This document shows, one piece after another, positions 58,454-64,000 of a stretch of 64,000 bases of DNA; the stretch's first letter is position 1, and every line of letters begins with the position of its first letter. Location: assembly GCA_020881915.1 (NCBI GenBank), contig JAJFPB010000007.1:3658001-3722000 (forward strand), written 5' to 3'. Source of the DNA: Paramyrothecium sp. XJ0827. Its lineage: Eukaryota > Ascomycota > Sordariomycetes > Hypocreales > Stachybotryaceae. Below the pieces are notes generated by a model. The model was not told the origin of the DNA. It worked only from the letters and a program-made list of their open reading frames with translations, and did no database searches. The translations under genes were made by a program, and so were the position numbers.

Positions 58454-60583
58454 ATGGCAAGCCAAGACGAGCCCAGCGGCCCCGCGCCCTCCCACGATCC
58501 CAAGTCGTCGAGCGACTTCATCCAGTTCAAGGCGCTGCCCCCCGGCGGCGCGCTGAACCGCTGGTCGACCAACCTGACCCGCGGCCATGACTTCCCCGGA
58601 GCGCAGGTCCGTTGAGCCAACCCGCCCCGGGAAATACGAGAGGGAGAGGGGGCCGCCCACTGACGAGGCAGTCCAGGCCATGCTGTACGGCGCCGGCGTG
58701 CCGAATGAGAAGATGATGAAGACGGCGCCGCAGATCGGCATCGCCACCGTCTGGTGGGAGGGAAACCCGTGCAAGTGAGTGATGCGCCTGCGCCTAGCTT
58801 GAGGTCGAGCCGAGAACACTGCGAGCTTTGGATCGCTAACAAGCGCCGTTTGTCCAGCACCCATCGTGAGCTAAGACAAGATTGGACACATCTACGCTGA
58901 AGTACATGCTCACACAACGCAGTCATGGACCTGGGCCAGATCGTCAAGGGAGCCGTTGAGAAGGAGGGCATGCTGGGCTGGCAGTTCAACACCGTCGGCG
59001 TCTCTGATGCCATCACCATGGGCGGCGAGGGTAAGTCTTGATCTCTTTCCAAAGCACAGAGCAAACCCCCTTCAGTGAACTGCCCACATGCGACAGCGAG
59101 CTCACACGCACACTTCACACCCCTAGGCATGCGCTTCTCCCTGCAGACGCGCGAAATCATCGCCGACTCGATCGAGACGGTGACGTGCGCGCAGCACCAC
59201 GACGCCAACATCTCCATCCCTGGCTGCGACAAGAACATGCCCGGCGTCGTCATGGCCGCCGCCCGCCACAACCGCCCCTTCATCATGATCTACGGCGGCA
59301 CCATCCGCAAGGGCCACTCGTCGCTGCTCGAGAAGCCCATCAACATCAGCACCTGCTACGAGGCGTCGGGCGCCTTCACCTACGGCCGCCTGCACGCCGC
59401 CTCGGACCCGGGCGCGCCCGGCCGCGGCAGCGGCGACGTCCTGGGCGACATCGAGAAGCACGCGTGCCCCGGCGCCGGCGCCTGCGGCGGCATGTACACG
59501 GCCAACACCATGGCCACGGCCATCGAGGCCATGGGCCTCTCGCTGCCCGGCTCGTCGTCGTACCCGGCCGAGTCGCCCGAGAAGCGGCGCGAGTGCGAGC
59601 GCGCGGCGCAGGCCATCAAGGTGGCCATGGAGAAGGACATCCGGCCGCGCGACCTCATGACCCGCGCGGCGTTTGAGAACGCCCTCGTGCTGACCATGGT
59701 CCTCGGCGGCTCGACCAACGGCGTGCTGCACTTCCTCGCCATGGCCAACACGGCCGGCGTCGACCTGTCCATCGACGACGTCGCCCGCGCCAGCGACCGC
59801 ACGCCCTTCCTGGCCGACCTGGCCCCGAGCGGCAAGTACTACATGGAGGACCTGTACAAGGTCGGCGGCACGCCCTCGGTCCTCAAGATGCTCATCGCCA
59901 GGGGCGTCATCGACGGCTCCGTCGCCACGGTCACCGGCCGCACGCTCGCCGAGAACGTCGCCGACTGGCCCAGCCTCGACCCGGGCCAGCAGATCATCCG
60001 CCCGCTCGAGAACCCCATCAAGGCGAGCGGCCACATCCGCATCCTGCGCGGCAACGTGGCCCCCGGCGGCGCCGTCGCCAAGATCACGGGCAAGGAGGGC
60101 CTGCGCTTCACCGGCCGCGCCCGCGTCTTCGACAAGGAGCACGAGCTCGACACGGCCCTGGCGCGCAGCGAGATCCGCCGCGACGACGGCAACCTCGTCG
60201 TCATCGTGCGCTACGAGGGCCCCAAGGGCGGGCCCGGCATGCCCGAGCAGCTGCGCGCCTCGGCCGCCATCATGGGCGCCGGCCTGACCAACGTCGCCCT
60301 CGTCACCGACGGCCGCTACAGCGGCGCCTCGCACGGCTTCATCGTCGGCCACGTCGTCCCCGAGGCCGCCGTCGGCGGGCCCATCGCCCTGGTCCGCGAC
60401 GGCGACGAGGTCACCATCGACGCCGAGACGAACCGCATCGACGTCGCCATCAGCGACGACGAGATGGACCGCCGCCGCGCCGCCTGGAAGGCCCCCGAGC
60501 CCAAGATCAAGAGGGGCGTGCTGGCCAAGTACGCCCGCCTGGTGGGTGATGCCAGCCACGGCGCCGTTACCGACGTGTGGTAG
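58454..60583 (+). CDS. Dihydroxy-acid dehydratase (IlvD/Edd family), no evident mitochondrial presequence
   Basis: Fe-S enzyme that dehydrates 2,3-dihydroxy-isovalerate and -methylvalerate in Val/Ile synthesis. Exons: 58454-58606, 58677-58774, 58858-58865, 58923-59030, 59127-60583; introns of 70, 83, 57 and 96 nt; 607 aa. Exon 3 is only 8 nt and completes NTHL in GNPCNTHLMDLG. Cluster-ligand cysteines are Cys83 (GNPCN), Cys156 (PGCDKNMPG) and Cys242 ([12 protein letters not shown]). [15 protein letters not shown] and [17 protein letters not shown] are further family signatures. The N-terminus ([20 protein letters not shown]) is acidic and Pro/Ser-rich, unlike the basic presequence of the usual mitochondrial Ilv3, so this may be a cytosolic paralogue or an enzyme for a related sugar-acid substrate. 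Third codon positions are almost all G/C, giving a long antisense frame. Confidence 0.93.
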
Positions 60584-61044
60584 AGGAAACAGAGGCAAAA
60601 GGAAAAGGATTTGAGCGGGCAGGCGAGTGCAGGGCGTCGTCGTGTTATGAGTTGGTGGCTCTTGGTAAGAAGTTGGTGGAGGAAGGAAAAGGGGCAAAGC
60701 CGGCACAATGGCGGAGAGGATCATCATCCCCAGTGCCAACCACGAGTGTATATGCCGTATCACATAATCACAAACCAAATATTCCCCTGACTTCAAGTCC
60801 AAAAAGGCCCTGCCACGAACCAAGACTCTATTACTTTGTATTCCATAAGAAAAATGACGGGCGGCATCGGCCAATAACGAAAAACGAAGGGGTATCGCAT
60901 CCTCTCTGCACCCCTCCCAGCGACGACATGCATCTTCCAGTCCTGCTACGGGAAACAGGTAATTTACAAACTGAACAGCCTCATCCTACACCATATCTGT
61001 TGATCCTCCCCGTATCCCTCTCTTTCCTCAGCTGCAACCTGTCT
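60584..61044. other. Convergent intergenic region dehydratase / Mvp1
   Basis: 3' regions of both genes; no gene seen. Confidence 0.6.
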
Positions 61045-63870
61045 TTAGTCGCCAAGCGGCATGCCTTCCAGCTCGTCCAGGAGGCGCCGCCAGTTGTCCG
61101 CAAGGATCTCGGCGTACTTGACTCGCTCGCCGGCCCAGTCCTGGTTCCACCTGCTGATGTGGTACTGCGTCGTCTGGAACGTCACGAGCTCGTCGCGGAT
61201 GCACTCCTTGACGAAGATGGACCGGTTGTGCTGCTGTACGATGGACTCCTTGTCCTGTTCGTGAGGTTAGTACACCGTAAAACATGGCCCACTTAGTGAA
61301 GACCCCAGGATCAACATACCTTGATGATGGACTCGGCCACCTTCTCAATCTCCCCTGCCTTGACCATGCCCTCGGGCTTCGATCTCAGGCTCGCCAGCCG
61401 GGTCTCGTTGGTCTGTATCCTCCTCTCGAGGTAAGGGATGTTGTCCTTGTCCAGCCTCTCCCGTCGGTCAAACATGTCACGCATGCTGACGAGCGAGTCT
61501 CGCTGGCGCTTCAGATCCTCCAAGACGCCCTCGTCCCAGCCCCGTGCCTCGTCTTCCATCAATGACTGGCAGGTGCGCAGGTGCTTGCTCATGGCCACCA
61601 GGCCATCGTTGAGAAGCGGCACCTCGTTGGTGTCCGTTGCGTACGTATCGGACGACAGTTCTGTCAAGGCATCGAGAGACATGGCGACCCGGGCATGGTC
61701 GGCGGCAACACCCTCAGTTCGCTTGACCAGACGGTCCATGATGTTGCAGACGTTAATGTACAGCTCGGCTGAGCGGCGGATGCCAGTCCTCGTCCTCGAG
61801 AACAACTCCTCGAGCGACGAAGGCAGGGAGTCTTCCAGGCCAGGCGGAAGGGCACGATCGGTGAACTCATCCTGCACAGAAATGGCAGACTGCTTCCGCC
61901 ATACAGAGAGCTCCTAGGATATTATCAGCACTACAGTCTTCCGATCTTTGATCACAGCTTGACCTACCGTAGGTACCGTCAGGAACATGACCACCAGCTG
62001 TTCCTGGTTCAGAACAGGATGCCTAACCACCGCGTTCAGGAACCTGGCCAGTCCTCGCCTTCGCTTCTCGATAAAAGCGCCATCATTGGATAGGTGGTTC
62101 CCGTTCACGGCCATACGTTTCGGGGGTAGCAGCGGGAGCGATCGGAACGGATACCTCTTCTGGAGGCAGTCCAGCAGCCAGACGAAGTCGCTGTACCGGC
62201 GAATCACCCGACTGCCTCGTCGCTGGCTCGCCACCTCGTAGTTGTGATGTTGGAACATGAACATTCCCTCCTTCTCCGGCATCAGCGTGACAAGAATGTT
62301 TTCCTCGGGGCCACCTGCGGAACGGCCGCTCGTGGTCCGTGGGATGTTTATGGGAGCATTGCTACCAGGTGTTCTGCCAGGACTACCTGCCACCGCTCCT
62401 CCAATAGCCGTTGGGGCAAACGGGCTGGGCTGGATGGGTTCGCTGTCGTTGAACGTGCCAGCACCAGGCGTGTTGTTGTTGCTGTTGGCTCCGTCAAAGT
62501 ATCCCCATCCGCCCGGGCCAGGCACGGAGCCCACACTCGGGGTGTCTGCCGCGTTCGACAGGGCGGGTATCCGCTGCGCGGCCGAGTACTGCGTAGCCGA
62601 ATGGTCAGGGAATGGCGGCGAGCGCACGTCGTTGAAGCCGTTGGAATGGGCGCCGTTGCCGTTGGTCTTGGCGTGGGCGTGGTGCTTGTGGACCTCAGGC
62701 GAGTTCCATGGGTCGACCTCGGGATCGTCCATGGGGGGCCGCAGGATCTTGGGCTGCTGCTGAGGAGCAGGCTCGCGCTCCGGCTGGATATTTCTCGAGG
62801 GTGCCTGCGGCGTTTGGGGCGTCTGCGGAGCCTTTGCTGCGAGCTCGGCGACGGGAGGGAGGACGGGCTCTGTGGTGAGGCCGGGAAGCTTGGGCTGGGG
62901 AAGATCTAAGTAGGACGCGCGAAGCGAATTGATTAGCTATCGAGGTCCCCACACTTGGTGACGGGGGTTGCTGCATCCACTGAGACGGCGCAGCGAACCC
63001 GTGATAAGAGGAGCAGAAGGTCAAGCAGAATTCAGTCGCACGCTCGCCAGTTTTCATCAGGGCCAAGGGAAAGCAGAGTCAAAGCTTTGAGGCGTTGATT
63101 CCCAACGCGCAAAGCCACGAGCTCCCGTGCAAGGATGTGACATCGTCATATTGCGAGTAGATCCACCCAAATGACTCGGCATGCGGCACCATGCATAGTG
63201 GACCAGAGCTATGCGCGATGGGGTATTGCTTATACAGCTTGAGATAATGAAGCCTCCACAGGAACCAAGGTGCGTGCGGAGGTAAAGGGGAACAACAAGT
63301 TGAATGATATCACGGAAGGAAAGAAATAGGTGTAGACTTACTTCTCCGTCTCTCATCCACGCCGTCCAGGCTGACGACCTCGCCCTCCTGCGCCAGGCCG
63401 ACCAGCGCCAGCAGCACGTTGAACTCGTCGCGGCCGAGGGCCAGGTCGTTGGCCCCGTTGGGCGCCACCAGCGACATGACGCTGGCCTGCGCATCGGCGT
63501 CGAGCCGCGCTGCCGCGAACAGCTTCGCCACGCCGCCCGCGAGCACCCTGCCGCCGTCGCCGCCCTCGCGCACGAACGTGTCGAACGCGTCGACGTAGGG
63601 GTCCGGGATGGGCGCGCCGACGAGCAGGTGGCGGATCAGCTCGGCGCGGGACTGCTGCTTGCGCGGCGTGGGCAGGTCCCACGGGGAGCCGCCGCGGTGG
63701 TCGTCGCCATGGTCGTCGCCGTCATCGTCGTCGAACAGGCTGCTGGAGGATGCGTTGCGGTGCGACGGCTCGTCGAAGAGGCCGCTGGCCTTGGGCCGCT
63801 TCGGGGTCGACGTCGCGGCCGCTATGGGCGACTCGTGGTCGTCGCTTGGAGAGGTTCCGAAGAGGGACAT
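61045..63870 (-). CDS. MVP1: Sorting nexin Mvp1 (PX-BAR, endosomal retrieval)
   Basis: Membrane-remodelling sorting nexin that retrieves Vps10-type cargo from endosomes. Exons: 63870-63342, 62905-61968, 61913-61320, 61254-61045; introns of 436, 54 and 65 nt; 756 aa. The N-terminus (MSLFGTSPSDDHESP) is acidic and disordered, then an EH-like helical block at about 80-176 (ELIRHLLVGAPIPDPYVDAF). A Pro/Gln/Asn-rich linker follows to about 375. The PX domain spans about 379-490 with the phosphoinositide-site block RRYSDFVWLLDCLQKRYPFR and LPPKRMAVNG. The remainder (about 495-756) is a BAR-type coiled coil (SSLEELFSRTRTGIRRSAEL, VQQHNRSIFVKECIRDELVT). The first intron is unusually long and lies between the N-terminal block and the linker. 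About 130 nt of upstream sequence remain in the window. Confidence 0.94.
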
Positions 63871-64000
63871 GGTGGCGACGAGGTAGTGCTGCCCGTGTGT
63901 GTATGCGATGCTCTGTTCACTACGATAGCAATGACAGTGTTGTACCGATTGGCAATGTCTAGCCAGCCAATCTCAGCCCAGGGCGTCGTCGCGGCTCGTT

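Noticed and set aside
59123..60874. 583-codon minus-strand frame
   Set aside because: Antisense shadow of the dihydroxy-acid dehydratase gene, rich in Val/Ala/Gly/Asp.

Overview
This window is nuclear DNA of a filamentous ascomycete (Pezizomycotina, most likely a Sordariomycete; I cannot name the species from sequence alone). The reasons are short introns of about 50-90 nt with GTAAGT-like donors, CTAAC/CTGAC branch points and CAG/TAG acceptors; GC-rich coding sequence; pyrimidine-rich leaders; and a set of typical fungal genes (Rad4/Dpb11, Rad5, Dbp9, Mvp1, Crh, yapsin-type protease, Zn2Cys6 regulator). Exon coordinates were placed by hand from reading-frame continuity and splice consensus. 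Every spliced model given here sums to a whole number of codons, but no transcript evidence was available.

Layout. 0.1-1.2 kb: a decayed gene for a secreted, Ser/Gly-rich, probably GPI-anchored protein. 1.4-18.3 kb: a gene-dense housekeeping block: Rad4/Dpb11 (-), Dcn1 (+), mitochondrial bS6 (-), a complex I assembly factor of the NDUFAF6 type (-), Rad5 (+), an aldo-keto reductase (-), and a Kes1/Osh4 sterol-PI4P exchanger (-). 18.9-27.0 kb: surface and secreted proteins: a small single-pass membrane protein (-), a GPI-anchored aspartic protease with a striking acidic KR-punctuated prosegment (+), and a beta-propeller lactonase (-). 27-37 kb: a sparse, AT-richer accessory stretch with a Zn2Cys6 regulator (+), a phytanoyl-CoA-dioxygenase-family Fe(II)/2OG oxygenase (-) and a 780-residue protein of unknown function (-). 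37.2-46.5 kb: a Crh-type cell-wall transglycosylase (-), the ribosome-biogenesis helicase Dbp9 (-) and a tandem Myb/SANT protein with a leader intron (-). 46.5-54.7 kb: about 8 kb without a convincing protein gene, rich in homopurine/homopyrimidine tracts and microsatellites, holding one tRNA-Cys. 54.7-64 kb: a Myb-like regulator (+), a dihydroxy-acid dehydratase with an 8-nt micro-exon (+), and the sorting nexin Mvp1 (-).

How the genes fit together. Rad4 and Rad5 both act in replication checkpoint and damage tolerance but are not adjacent; Rad5 shares a short bidirectional promoter with the complex I assembly factor. The protease and Crh proteins both belong at the GPI-anchored cell-wall surface. 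The regulator and oxygenase at 29.6-32.7 kb converge and could form a small metabolic locus. The most unusual observations are the kexin-site repeat prosegment of the aspartic protease, the two micro-exons (7 and 8 nt), the accessory island, and the frame-broken GPI-protein relic. No mobile element, CRISPR array or viral sequence was recognised.
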